NCBI GenBank assembly: GCA_014763715.1 | Contig: JACXUV010000011.1 | Coordinates: forward strand, 31,311-95,310 | Direction: 5' to 3' | Length of the DNA stretch: 64,000 nt | Origin: Rhodobacterales bacterium | Lineage (GTDB): Bacteria; Pseudomonadota; Alphaproteobacteria; Caulobacterales; Hyphomonadaceae | In this document: piece by piece, positions 33,147-41,561 of the stretch | Position numbering within the stretch: the first letter of the stretch is position 1 | How the letters are laid out: every line of letters begins with the position of its first letter | Notes under the pieces: generated by a model | Seen by the model: the letters and a program-made list of their open reading frames with translations, nothing else | Databases searched by the model: none | Told to the model about the DNA's origin: nothing | Translations under genes and position numbers: made by a program

Positions 33147-34273
33147 ATGCCAAGCTCCATGTAGAGAATGGCAAAGATCGCATCGAGCACGATGACGGCG
33201 AACAGGCCCTGCACCACGGATGTCGTGGTCGAATGGCCAAGCGACTGCACGCTGCCTCCGACATTCAGGCCCTGGCGGCAGGCGATCAGCGTGACCACGA
33301 AACCGAATACTGGTGCCTTGGACATGCCGACCCAGAAATGCTCCAGCGGCACGGCATTGCGCAAACGGTCAAGGAACACGCCGGGATTGATGTCCAGCGA
33401 CGACCAGCCCACCACGACACCGCCCGCAATACCTGCCATGGTCGCCACGAAGGTCAGCGCCGGGGTCATCAGCAGAAGGGCAATGATGCGCGGCGCCACC
33501 AGCACATCCATCGGCTTCAGGCCCAGCGTCTGCATGGCGTCGATTTCCTGACGCATCTTCATCGTGCCGATCTGTGCCGTGAAGGACGAGTTCGTCCGCC
33601 CCGCCAGAACGATGCCGGTCAGCACCACGCCAAACTCACGCAGCATGGAATAGCCGATCAGTTCGACCGTATAGATCTCAAGATCGAAATCCCGCAGCGT
33701 CGTCGCGCCAATATAGGCGACCACCATGCCCACGAAGAAAGACAGGAAGGCGATAATCGGCATCGCGTCGAGGCCAGCCTCTTCCATCACCGACACAATG
33801 GAGGTCCACCGCAATTTCCACGGGCTCAACAGCAGCCGCAGCGTGGTCACAAGGGTCTCACCCAGGAAAGCCAGCGTCGCGAAGATTTCCGACATCACGC
33901 CCATGAAGCCACGGCCGGTCCGCTCCAGAAGGGCCAGGAAGCCATGATCGGGCGCGGGGCGTGGCGGCACCGGCTCTGACACGGCATGCACCTGCTGGAT
34001 CAGGTTGCGGGCCACATCATGCGTGCCAGCCAGCTCCGACCCCTCGGGCGCGGCGCGCAACGTGCGGTCGATCAGGAAGGCCCCAGCCGTGTCGATCCGA
34101 TGCAATCCGGAGACATCTATAAGCAGGGGATGATCAGGTTTTAGTCCGTTTAAGTCATGGTCCAACAGGTGGATGGTCATGACTGTCCAGTCCCCCGTCA
34201 GGCGGAGGGTGACAAATTCGCCGCTTTCCTCAAGCGCGAAACCGGGGGATGTCGTCACTGGCATCTCTGGCAA
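33143..34273 (-). CDS. MlaE-family permease with N-terminal STAS-like domain
   Basis: A 376-residue protein. Residues 1-100 form a STAS-like domain (ESGEFVTLRLTGDWTVMTIH; HPLLIDVSGLHRIDTAGAFL), and residues 120-376 are the MlaE permease with FFVGMVVAYIGATTLRDF, EFGVVLTGIVLAGRTNSSFT and IGTMKMRQEIDAMQTLGLKP. The fusion takes the place of the separate MlaB protein. It would form the inner-membrane channel of the lipid transporter. The N-terminus has two nearby Met codons (34273 and 34264), both plausible. Confidence 0.88.
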   Translation of the reverse strand: MPEMPVTTSPGFALEESGEFVTLRLTGDWTVMTIHLLDHDLNGLKPDHPLLIDVSGLHRIDTAGAFLIDRTLRAAPEGSELAGTHDVARNLIQQVHAVSEPVPPRPAPDHGFLALLERTGRGFMGVMSEIFATLAFLGETLVTTLRLLLSPWKLRWTSIVSVMEEAGLDAMPIIAFLSFFVGMVVAYIGATTLRDFDLEIYTVELIGYSMLREFGVVLTGIVLAGRTNSSFTAQIGTMKMRQEIDAMQTLGLKPMDVLVAPRIIALLLMTPALTFVATMAGIAGGVVVGWSSLDINPGVFLDRLRNAVPLEHFWVGMSKAPVFGFVVTLIACRQGLNVGGSVQSLGHSTTTSVVQGLFAVIVLDAIFAILYMELGI

Positions 34274-34351
34274 CTAGCCTTCCAACCCTAGCAAAACATG
34301 CTTAAGCACAGCGTAGCAGGATCGGTGAAATTTTATCGTTCAGGATCGGAC

Positions 34352-35335
34352 ATGGGCAATCGAAACCTTGAAATTTCTACGGTTTCCTCACCTCTGAAGG
34401 CCGCATTTACCATTTCGCGCGGCGCCAAGACCAGCGCGGAGACAGTGCGCGTCGCCCTTACGGAGAATGGCGCCACCGGCCGCGGCGAATGCGTGCCCTA
34501 TGCCCGCTATGGCGAAACCGTCGCCAGCGTCACCGCCGCCATCGAAACCGCCCGCCCTGCAATGGAATCCGGTATCAGCCGCGAAGAGCTGCAGGCCCTC
34601 ATGCCCGCCGGCGCCGCACGTTGTGCGCTGGATTGTGCGATGTGGGACCTTGAAGCAAAGCTCAGCGGCATGCCGGTCTGGCAGCTGGCCGGCCTGCCCC
34701 AGCCTGCCCCCATTGAAACGGCCGTCACCGTCAGCCTCGACACGCCGGATGCCATGGCCAAATCCGCGAAAGCGACTCCCGGCCGCCTCCTGAAACTGAA
34801 GCTCGGCGGCCCGGAAGACCTGGCCCGTATTGAAGCCGTCCATGCGGCCCGCCCCGATGCCCGCCTGATCGTCGATGCCAATGAAGGGCTGAATGCGGAC
34901 CAGTTGCCCGCCATCGCAAAGGCCGCCGCGCAGCTCGGCGTGGTGCTGATCGAACAGCCCTTCCCCGCTGCGTCGGACAGCGCCCTGATGCACCGCCCCG
35001 GCCCCGTTGCGATCTGCGCGGACGAGAGCGCGCACACCAGCGCCGAACTGCAGGACCTCGCCCGGCGCTATGATGTGGTGAATGTGAAGCTGGACAAAAC
35101 GGGCGGCCTTACCGAGGCGCTCGCCATGGTACGCGAGGCCCGCGCCTGCGGGCTGGGCGTGATGGTCGGCTGCATGGTGGCAGGCTCCATTTCCATGGCG
35201 CCTGCTGTTCTGCTGGCGGGCCTCGCCGATGTCGCGGATGTGGACGGCCCGCTCTGGCTGGCTGAAGATGTAGCACACGGTCTTCAGTATTCAGATGGAA
35301 CAGTTGCCCCGCCCACGCGGGACCTGTGGGGCTGA
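34352..35335 (+). CDS. Dipeptide epimerase (enolase superfamily)
   Basis: A 327-residue member of the muconate-lactonising subgroup of the enolase superfamily. The N-terminal capping domain (LEISTVSSPLKAAFTISRGA) leads into the barrel; the catalytic Lys lies in LLKLKLGG, metal ligands in LIVDANEG, LIEQPF and ICADES, and the second catalytic Lys in VNVKLDKTGG. These match L-Ala-D/L-Glu epimerase, which helps recycle murein peptides. It is divergent from the Mla-type operon. The chosen ATG at 34352 has AGGATC as a weak ribosome site. Confidence 0.87.
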   Translation: MGNRNLEISTVSSPLKAAFTISRGAKTSAETVRVALTENGATGRGECVPYARYGETVASVTAAIETARPAMESGISREELQALMPAGAARCALDCAMWDLEAKLSGMPVWQLAGLPQPAPIETAVTVSLDTPDAMAKSAKATPGRLLKLKLGGPEDLARIEAVHAARPDARLIVDANEGLNADQLPAIAKAAAQLGVVLIEQPFPAASDSALMHRPGPVAICADESAHTSAELQDLARRYDVVNVKLDKTGGLTEALAMVREARACGLGVMVGCMVAGSISMAPAVLLAGLADVADVDGPLWLAEDVAHGLQYSDGTVAPPTRDLWG

Positions 35336-35342
35336 CGCCCCC

Positions 35343-36902
35343 TTAGTGTGCGGCGGCGGGCGCTGCGCCTTTCGGCTTGTCCAGGATCAGGACGACAAGC
35401 AGAACCAGCGCGAACGACATGGACATGGTCAGGAACAGATTGTTGTAGGTCATCACCGCCGCTTCCATCTTCGCGCGGTAGACCAGTTGCGCCAGCGCCG
35501 TGCCTTCCGGGTCTGCCACGCCGGCCGCCTGCATCTGCGCTGTCATATTGCTTAGGAAGCTCTGCACCTCCGGCCGGGCGAGCGACATCCCGCTGGCGAT
35601 CTCCTGCTCGTGCAGCTGGTTGAAGCTGAGCATCATGGTCGTCAGGATCGCAATCCCGATTGCCCCGCCAAGGTTCCGGCAGACCGTGAACAGGCCGGAC
35701 GCATTCGCCACCCGCTCCGGCGGCAGCGTTCCCAGCGCCAGGTTTGTCGTCGGCACCATGGTGAGGATCAGCCCGGCGCCTCGCAACGCCTGTGGCCAGA
35801 ACAATTCCCGGAAGCCGGATTCAGACGTCAGGTGCCCATTCATCCATGTGCCCGTCGCGGCCAGGATCAGGCCAACAGCCACGACAAAACGCGGGTCGTA
35901 CCGCTTGGTCATCGCGCCGGAGATCGGGCCGCCGATGAACATGGCGATCCCCGCAACGCTCATGATCTCGCCGATCTGAAGCGAGGAATAACCGCGCACC
36001 TGCCCCAGATAGAGCGGCAGCAGGAAGACAGACCCATAAAGACCGAAGCCCATGACGGAACCGATCAGGGCACCCGACGCAAAGTTCCTGTCCTGAAACA
36101 CGCGCAGGTCGACCAGTGGCACCGGCGATGTCAGTGCACGGCGGAAGAAGATCGCCGCTGCAATCGCGCACACAATGGTGGCTTTCACGATGGCAGAACT
36201 CTGGAACCAGCTATCGCTTGGCCCTTCGTCAATGATCCATTCGAACAGGCCAAGGAACAGCGCCATCGAGATCAGCGCCGTCACATCAAGGCGGCGCAGC
36301 AAAGTGATCTCGCCTTTCTGTTTGGGGATAAACAGGAAGACCAGCGTGATCGCCGCTATCCCCGGAACGATGTTCACGAGGAACAGCCAGTGCCAGGACA
36401 TGTGCTGCGTGATCCAGCCGCCAAGCGTCGGCCCGATGGATGGCGCAAGCGTTGCCACCATGCCGATCATCACCTGCTGGGTCATGGACCGGCCTGCCGG
36501 GAACAGCGTGAAGCTGGCCGCCATCGTGGTCGGCACCATGGCCGCGCCGGAGAAGCCCTGGATGATGCGGAAGAAGATCAGGGAATCGAGATCCCATGAC
36601 AGGGCGCACAGGACACTGGAGAGGACAAAGCCCGCTGCCGACATGATGAACAGCTTGCGGATACCGAGGGCCCGGTTCAGGAAACCGGACAGCGGAATGC
36701 CAACGACTTCCGCCACCAGATAACCGGTCTGGATCCAGGCGATTTCTTCCTGGCTGGCCGAAACGCCGGCCTGAATCTGGCGAATGGAGCTGGCGACGAT
36801 CTGGATGTCCAGAATCGCCATGAACATCCCGATCACCATGGCAAAGAAGCCAATGTTGAGCGCGAGTTCCGAAGACGCTTTTTGCCGGATTGCGTTGACC
36901 AT
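35343..36902 (-). CDS. MFS multidrug efflux permease, DHA2 (EmrB-like) family
   Basis: A 519-residue transporter with about 14 membrane helices. The N-terminus FFAMVIGMFMAILDIQIVAS carries the ILD motif of DHA2 pumps; later motifs are SASQEEIAWIQTGYLVAEVV, ALGIRKLFIMSAAGF, and GPTLGGWITQHMSWHWLFLVNIVPG (motif C). EmrB partners with EmrA and an outer-membrane channel to expel toxic compounds. It lies 38 bases after the EmrA-like gene on the same strand. Confidence 0.9.
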   Translation of the reverse strand: MVNAIRQKASSELALNIGFFAMVIGMFMAILDIQIVASSIRQIQAGVSASQEEIAWIQTGYLVAEVVGIPLSGFLNRALGIRKLFIMSAAGFVLSSVLCALSWDLDSLIFFRIIQGFSGAAMVPTTMAASFTLFPAGRSMTQQVMIGMVATLAPSIGPTLGGWITQHMSWHWLFLVNIVPGIAAITLVFLFIPKQKGEITLLRRLDVTALISMALFLGLFEWIIDEGPSDSWFQSSAIVKATIVCAIAAAIFFRRALTSPVPLVDLRVFQDRNFASGALIGSVMGFGLYGSVFLLPLYLGQVRGYSSLQIGEIMSVAGIAMFIGGPISGAMTKRYDPRFVVAVGLILAATGTWMNGHLTSESGFRELFWPQALRGAGLILTMVPTTNLALGTLPPERVANASGLFTVCRNLGGAIGIAILTTMMLSFNQLHEQEIASGMSLARPEVQSFLSNMTAQMQAAGVADPEGTALAQLVYRAKMEAAVMTYNNLFLTMSMSFALVLLVVLILDKPKGAAPAAAH

Positions 36903-36940
36903 GACGGGCCTCGCCGTTCTCTCGCTGTTATCGGGGCGGC

Positions 36941-38263
36941 TTAGCCGTCCACCCCTTTTGCGATCACGGTTGCCTCAACCGACAGGCCAGGCCGCATCAG
37001 GCCAGTGGCCAGCGCTTCATCCGAGATCTTCACGCGCACGGGTACGCGCTGAACGATCTTGGTGAAGTTGCCGGTCGCCGTATCCATCGGGATCAGGCTG
37101 AACTGGCCGCCTGTTGCCGGGGCAATGGAATCCAGCGTGCCGGTTACTTTCATGTCCGGATAGGCATCCACATGCAGGTCCACTTCCTGGCCCGCACGCA
37201 TGCGCTCGACCTGGGTTTCCTTGAAGTTCGCGATGACATAGGCCTCGGACACGGGAACGATCGACATCGTCTGCTGGCCAGGGCTCAGCAGCTGGCCTTC
37301 GGCGACAACGCGGTTGGCGACCACGCCGTCAAACGGCGCACGCAGCTCAGTCCGCGTTGCGTCCAGCTTGGCCGCATCGACACGGGCCTGCGCGGCTTCC
37401 GCCTGCGCATCTGCGCCGGCAACCGCTGCCTTGGCAGATTCAAGGTCTTCCTCTGCCCGGTGGTAATTTGCCTGCGCAACGCTCAGCTCGCTTTGCGCCG
37501 TGGTGATCCCGGCCTTGGCCTGATCCAACGTCGCGCGGGCAGCTTGTTCCTTGGTGGCAGCCGCATCGAGGCTGGCCTTCGGATAGTGCCCCTTCGCGGC
37601 AAGCTCTGTGTACCGCGCAAGGTCATTCGTGGCGAGCGTTGCATCCGCTTCCGCCGCAGCTGCACTGGCCTTGCTTTGCGTCAGGCGGTCACGCTGGGCA
37701 GAAACCTGCGCGGCTGCCGTCTGCAGATTGGCCTCGGCTGCCGCGACACCGGCCCTTGCCTGGGCCTGGGCAGCAACCGACTGCTGCAGCGCCGCCGCCG
37801 CTTCGGACACACGGGTCGCATAATCCGCCACTTCCAGCGTCACCAGCAGGTCACCTGCCTTGACGATCTGGTTGTCCGTGACGTGCACTTTCTCGACATA
37901 GCCCTGCACCTTGGGAGAGATGGTGGCGATGTCTGCACGGATATAGGCATTGTCGGTGGTGATCTCGTACCGGCCGGCGACCAGCCAGTGCACGCCCTGA
38001 TAGCCCGCAAACAGGGCCAGCAGCAGACCCGCGCCGGAAAGAATGTATTTCCGGGGGTCTGACTTGAATTTTGCAACCAGGCCCTGCCCTTCCGGCGCAG
38101 GGGCCCGCTGAACGGGGGCATCGTTCACATGCGGGGCTTCAGCCATGGGGACAGACGCATCTGCCACCTTCGGCGGCAGGGCATCGGCCTGGTTGGGTGC
38201 CGGCGCCGCGGGAGGAACGGCAGCCGGCGGGGAGGTATCGCGCTTCAACGGTTGTACAGCCAT
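36941..38263 (-). CDS. EmrA-like membrane fusion (HlyD family) protein
   Basis: A 440-residue periplasmic adaptor. It has an unusually long N-terminal cytoplasmic extension rich in Pro and Ala (residues 1-65), a membrane helix at about 73-93 (YILSGAGLLLALFAGYQGVHW), a biotinyl-lipoyl-like region (TTDNAYIRADIATISPKVQG), a long Ala/Gln-rich coiled coil (about 145-310) and a beta-barrel end (LRAPFDGVVANRVVAEGQLL; VYVIANFKE-like). It pairs with the EmrB-like permease. It is divergent from a TetR gene across two operators. Confidence 0.88.
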   Translation of the reverse strand: MAVQPLKRDTSPPAAVPPAAPAPNQADALPPKVADASVPMAEAPHVNDAPVQRAPAPEGQGLVAKFKSDPRKYILSGAGLLLALFAGYQGVHWLVAGRYEITTDNAYIRADIATISPKVQGYVEKVHVTDNQIVKAGDLLVTLEVADYATRVSEAAAALQQSVAAQAQARAGVAAAEANLQTAAAQVSAQRDRLTQSKASAAAAEADATLATNDLARYTELAAKGHYPKASLDAAATKEQAARATLDQAKAGITTAQSELSVAQANYHRAEEDLESAKAAVAGADAQAEAAQARVDAAKLDATRTELRAPFDGVVANRVVAEGQLLSPGQQTMSIVPVSEAYVIANFKETQVERMRAGQEVDLHVDAYPDMKVTGTLDSIAPATGGQFSLIPMDTATGNFTKIVQRVPVRVKISDEALATGLMRPGLSVEATVIAKGVDG

Positions 38264-38313
38264 GGGGGAGGGTCCGTGGTGTTGATCTGGAGCACGGTGG
38301 TAGCCCCAAAAAG

Positions 38314-38355
38314 TGTAATTGTGGTTACATCTCTTGCAATGTAATTGGTATTACA
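38314..38355. promoter_or_regulatory. Tandem TetR-type operators between emrA-like and tetR genes
   Basis: Two dyads lie in the 105-base divergent gap: TGTAATTGTGGTTACA (38314-38329; TGTAA/TTACA arms) and TGTAATTGGTATTACA (38340-38355; perfect six-base arms TGTAAT/ATTACA). Their centres are 26 bases apart. The second ends 13 bases before the tetR start and covers the frame's first TTG, so that TTG is not the start. Both genes are probably repressed from here. Confidence 0.75.
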
Positions 38356-38368
38356 CCAAATTCAAGCC

Positions 38369-40036
38369 ATGAATGGTACATACAAGCCCAGCCACCCTGT
38401 CGAGACCGTCACGCGAGCACCAGAAGCGCCTTCGCGCGCAGAAATCCGCCGTGCCGCTTTCCTCGATGCCGCCCAGGATGTCTTTCTGGAACAAGGCTAT
38501 GAAGCCGCCAGCATGTCGGAGATCGTGCGGCGGGCCGGTGGCTCACTCGCCACGCTTTACGCCCAGTTCGGCGACAAGGAAGGCATCTTCCTCGCCATGC
38601 TGGAATCCCGCATGACGGAAGTCACAGCCGCGCTGGAAGTCGAGCTGCAGGCGCATACGCCCGTGGAAGAAGGTCTGCGCCGCATCGGCGAGCAATTCGC
38701 CGGAAAGCTGATCCAGCCCTTTTCACTGGAAATGTATCGCCTGATCGTCGGCATGGCGAAGAAATATCCCGACATCGCCGAGACCTTCATGAAGCTTGGC
38801 CCCAACAAGGTCCGCGCTGGCCTCGCCGCCTATCTGCAGGACCGGGCCGATGCGGGCGAGATTCCTCAGTCCGACCGGCTCGAAACCCTGGGCTCCCTCT
38901 TCCTCGACATGGTCCGCTCTCCCCTGCAGAGTCGCGCCCTGCTGGATCAGACCGTCCGCCCGACGGATGAGGATGTCCGCACCAGCGTCGACCGCGCCGT
39001 GCAGATCTTCCTGCATGGCCTTGCCGGAACTCATGCCATGTTTGTACTTTGCATGCCCGTATCCGATCCCCTTCATCAGGAAGGTGCCGATCGGCTCGAA
39101 ATCCACCGTATGCGGATTTCCCTGCCCATCCTTCAGGCTGAGGCGCGCCTTCGCCATGCGGCGGGTGCCGGGCGCGTAGGTGACATCCATCTGCGCCTCG
39201 TCCAGATGCAGGTGCTCGCCCTGCCTCGCGCCATCCATGGCCAGCACGGCTCGCTTGTTCCAGGCCTCGCCCTTCGCATCCTCATTGACGTGGAAATAGA
39301 AGGACAGGTTCGGGAAGTTTGTCGGTGTCCAGATCCAGTAGAATTGCGGGTCCAGCGGCGGGATCAGCGGCTGGGCGTCCAGCGCGCCGATCGGGCGCAC
39401 GCCCCAGGACCGGTCGCGCGTGCCCGTCCAGCTGGCCGGATCGATCTCGATCTCCTTGCCGTCGATGCGCAGCTTGCCGGCCCAGCGGCCGTTCTGTGTC
39501 ATCCGCGTCAGGTCCATCAGCATGCGCGGGCCCTGCCTGCGGGTAAAGCGCGGCTCCTCGATCGGGAAGGCGCGGCCGGTAAACTCCGCATCGAGGGCGA
39601 TGCCTTCGGTCTCTTCCAGTTTCAGCCGGATACGCTTCAGCGGCTCAAGCACCTCCACCGACATGCCGCCGACAAAGGTGTCCATCCGCTCCATGTTCAG
39701 CGGGCGGGAAAAGTAGACGGAGCTCTGCTTGCCCTCATGCAGGACCGACACAGACCCGTCGATGATGTTCAGGTGCGGATAGACGCCCATCGCCGCCGCG
39801 AAGAAGACCGAGCCATCCGAAGAATAGCCATTGTAGAAATAGCGGTCGTAGAAATTCCGGTCAGATCCGGCATAGGCAACCGGCTCTGGTGTCTGGTGGA
39901 TCGGATATTCGTCTCCGGCGGTGAGCATCGTTCGCACTTCCTTCCTCTGGGTGACCTCTTGGCGGGCCTGTCATGCAAGCTAGGGTGCACGAGGGGAGCC
40001 CTGACGACAAGGGGTGACGCAAGGGAGGCAACATGA
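38369..40036 (+). CDS. TetR family regulator with an aberrant 335-residue readthrough tail
   Basis: Residues 1-220 are a normal TetR protein: the DNA-binding domain (RAEIRRAAFLDAAQDVFLEQ, SMSEIVRRAGGSLATLYAQF, GDKEGIFLAMLESRM) and a helical ligand domain ending near AVQIFLHGLAG. No stop follows. The frame continues for about 335 residues of Arg/His-rich, low-complexity-like sequence that is the antisense of the convergent AttH-like gene, and stops only at 40036, overlapping the thioesterase start. The natural stop was probably lost with a deletion at about 39022-39035. The start ATG at 38369 lies after the operators. It should regulate the divergent EmrAB-like pair. Confidence 0.65.
   Translation: MNGTYKPSHPVETVTRAPEAPSRAEIRRAAFLDAAQDVFLEQGYEAASMSEIVRRAGGSLATLYAQFGDKEGIFLAMLESRMTEVTAALEVELQAHTPVEEGLRRIGEQFAGKLIQPFSLEMYRLIVGMAKKYPDIAETFMKLGPNKVRAGLAAYLQDRADAGEIPQSDRLETLGSLFLDMVRSPLQSRALLDQTVRPTDEDVRTSVDRAVQIFLHGLAGTHAMFVLCMPVSDPLHQEGADRLEIHRMRISLPILQAEARLRHAAGAGRVGDIHLRLVQMQVLALPRAIHGQHGSLVPGLALRILIDVEIEGQVREVCRCPDPVELRVQRRDQRLGVQRADRAHAPGPVARARPAGRIDLDLLAVDAQLAGPAAVLCHPRQVHQHARALPAGKARLLDREGAAGKLRIEGDAFGLFQFQPDTLQRLKHLHRHAADKGVHPLHVQRAGKVDGALLALMQDRHRPVDDVQVRIDAHRRREEDRAIRRIAIVEIAVVEIPVRSGIGNRLWCLVDRIFVSGGEHRSHFLPLGDLLAGLSCKLGCTRGALTTRGDAREAT
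38723..39928 (-). pseudogene. AttH/CrtC-like protein gene, 3' end lost and fused into antisense tetR
   Basis: The first 300 residues (39928 to about 39028) read as a beta-rich lipocalin-like protein: DEYPIHQTPEPVAYAGSDRN, YDRYFYNGYSSDGSVFFAAA, RSWGVRPIGALDAQPLIPP, FLMKGIGYGHAKYKHG. This pattern recalls hydroxyneurosporene-synthase/AttH-like (DUF7064-type) proteins, from memory of the family only. The expected C-terminal end (about 70 residues) is absent; the frame instead runs on about 100 residues through the antisense of tetR to a stop at 38723. An AGGAAGGAAG ribosome site supports the ATG at 39928. The protein could still be made but is probably inactive. Confidence 0.6.
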
Positions 40037-40461
40037 CCTGTAAAATGCAACCGGACGAAGCCAACATATTCCTGCGCCAGGCCTTCGAGGGCCAGTCAGT
40101 GCGGACGGAAATTGTGGAAATGGTGGAAGGCCGCACCGTGGTGCGACTAAGGGCCGACAAGACAAACCTCCGCCCCGGCGGCTATATTTCCGGACCAACA
40201 CAGATGTCGCTTGTCGACACGGCGGCCTACTTCGCCGTGATGACCGTGACCGGACTGGAGCCGATGGCCGTGACCAGCAGCCTGAACATGAGCTTTCTGC
40301 GTCCCTGCATCGGGGATGTCGTGGTCGCGGATGCCCGCATCATGAAGATCGGCCAGACGCTGGCCGTGATGGATGTCGATGTCCGCGTTGAAGGCGCCAC
40401 CAAGCCTTCCAGCCATGCTGTGGTCACTTACGCCCTGCCCCGCAAGGACCTTGAGGCGTGA
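40033..40461 (+). CDS. PaaI-type hotdog thioesterase
   Basis: A 142-residue single hotdog protein with a GGGAGG ribosome site. The active-site region reads GGYISGPTQMSLVDTAAYFA, followed by LEPMAVTSSLNMSFLRPCIG, as in PaaI/YbdB-like thioesterases (PF03061). It would hydrolyse an aromatic or acyl-CoA thioester; substrate unknown. It overlaps the DUF423 gene by GTGA. The apparent ATGA overlap with the tetR readthrough frame is probably chance. Confidence 0.85.
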   Translation: MTCKMQPDEANIFLRQAFEGQSVRTEIVEMVEGRTVVRLRADKTNLRPGGYISGPTQMSLVDTAAYFAVMTVTGLEPMAVTSSLNMSFLRPCIGDVVVADARIMKIGQTLAVMDVDVRVEGATKPSSHAVVTYALPRKDLEA

Positions 40462-40820
40462 ACCGGCTCGCCGCCTTCGCAGCACTTGTCGGCTTTCTCG
40501 CCGTCGCGCTCGGCGCCTTTGGCGCCCACGCGCTGGATGGAAAGCTGACAGCCGAAGGCACGGACTGGTGGCACACGGCCACGCTTTATGCCCTGCCCCA
40601 TGCTGCTGCCGTTCTGGCAATTGCCCTCTCCGGACATCGCGGCCTTGTCCGCACGGCGGGATGGCTGATCGGGATCGGGGCGTGTATCTTTGCCGGAACG
40701 CTTTACGCCATGGCGCTGGGTGCGCCGCGCTGGTTCGGCGCGATCACGCCTCTCGGCGGTGTCCTCATGCTGGCGGGATGGGCCCTGACGGCAATCGGCG
40801 CCCTCAGGAAATCAGACTGA
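40458..40820 (+). CDS. DUF423 membrane protein
   Basis: A 120-residue protein with four helices. NRLAAFAALVGFLAVALGAF, GAHAL and WWHTATLYALPHAAAVLAIA are characteristic of DUF423 (YgdD-like). It starts with GTG coupled to the thioesterase stop. Role unknown. Confidence 0.88.
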   Translation: MNRLAAFAALVGFLAVALGAFGAHALDGKLTAEGTDWWHTATLYALPHAAAVLAIALSGHRGLVRTAGWLIGIGACIFAGTLYAMALGAPRWFGAITPLGGVLMLAGWALTAIGALRKSD

Positions 40821-40829
40821 TCTGAAAGC

Positions 40830-41450
40830 TCAGGATTTCGCGGTGTTCACGGCCGCATATTTGTCGGCCAGGCGATCCGCCGTTTCGCGGGCATTGTCGA
40901 TCACGCCCTCAAAGGCCTGAAGCTCCTTGTCGACCGGAGCCGTGTCGATATCCATGTCTTCGCGCGCGGACACATCGCCCAGCGCGCTCTGGAAGCTGCG
41001 GTAGGCCATCTGGGCACGGACGAGTGCACGCTCATAGCTCATCACATCGGCGCGCGTTGCCGTGGTCGCAGCGGTGTCTTCCAGAAGGGCATTCGCTTCG
41101 CGGCTGACATCGCCCAGCCCGGCACGGGCCGCCTGCGTGTCGGAAACGATACGCGCGAGAACCAGTGCAGGCGCTTCGTTATTGGCGCCAATGCGTGCCG
41201 AATAGGTATCCGCATTCGCCTGATCGCTGGTGATGCCATTGATCAGCGTATTGGCCAGCCCGGCCAGACCGCCGCTGGATTTCACCCACCCGGCGTCAAC
41301 GGCGCGTTCGCAATATTCAGTGGAAGCGGAGCGGAGCGCAGATTGTTTCTGGGAAAGACTGGCTTGCACCAGTGTTTCACCTGGAACCATGGAAACGGTT
41401 GCGCATCCTGCAAGAAGGCATAGGGATACACCCAGAAATACGCTACGCAT
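40830..41450 (-). CDS. Hypothetical lipoprotein, mostly helical
   Basis: A 206-residue protein with a lipoprotein signal (VFLGVSLCLLAGCATVSMVP, Cys about 16). The remainder is alpha-helical and Ala/Asp rich (SQKQSALRSASTEYCERAVD; ARAGLGDVSREANALLED), with no recognised family. The start at 41450 gives the signal peptide directly. It is alone on its strand, convergent with DUF423 and divergent from the prolyl aminopeptidase. Confidence 0.7.
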   Translation of the reverse strand: MRSVFLGVSLCLLAGCATVSMVPGETLVQASLSQKQSALRSASTEYCERAVDAGWVKSSGGLAGLANTLINGITSDQANADTYSARIGANNEAPALVLARIVSDTQAARAGLGDVSREANALLEDTAATTATRADVMSYERALVRAQMAYRSFQSALGDVSAREDMDIDTAPVDKELQAFEGVIDNARETADRLADKYAAVNTAKS

Positions 41451-41483
41451 CAAACAGCCACCTGCATTCTGTTTGGGCCCCAA

Positions 41484-41504
41484 TACGTAATATTCTGTAC
41501 GTAA
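41484..41504. promoter_or_regulatory. Direct TACGTAA repeats in a divergent gap
   Basis: Two TACGTAA boxes (41484-41490 and 41498-41504), each with a palindromic TACGTA core, are spaced 14 bases apart between the lipoprotein gene and the prolyl aminopeptidase gene. They could be a regulator site; nothing else supports this. Confidence 0.3.
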
Positions 41505-41561
41505 CGACGGGAACCATGTCCACCTCAGACGGCAGTTTGAACGAAATTAGGTGAAGAGTGA

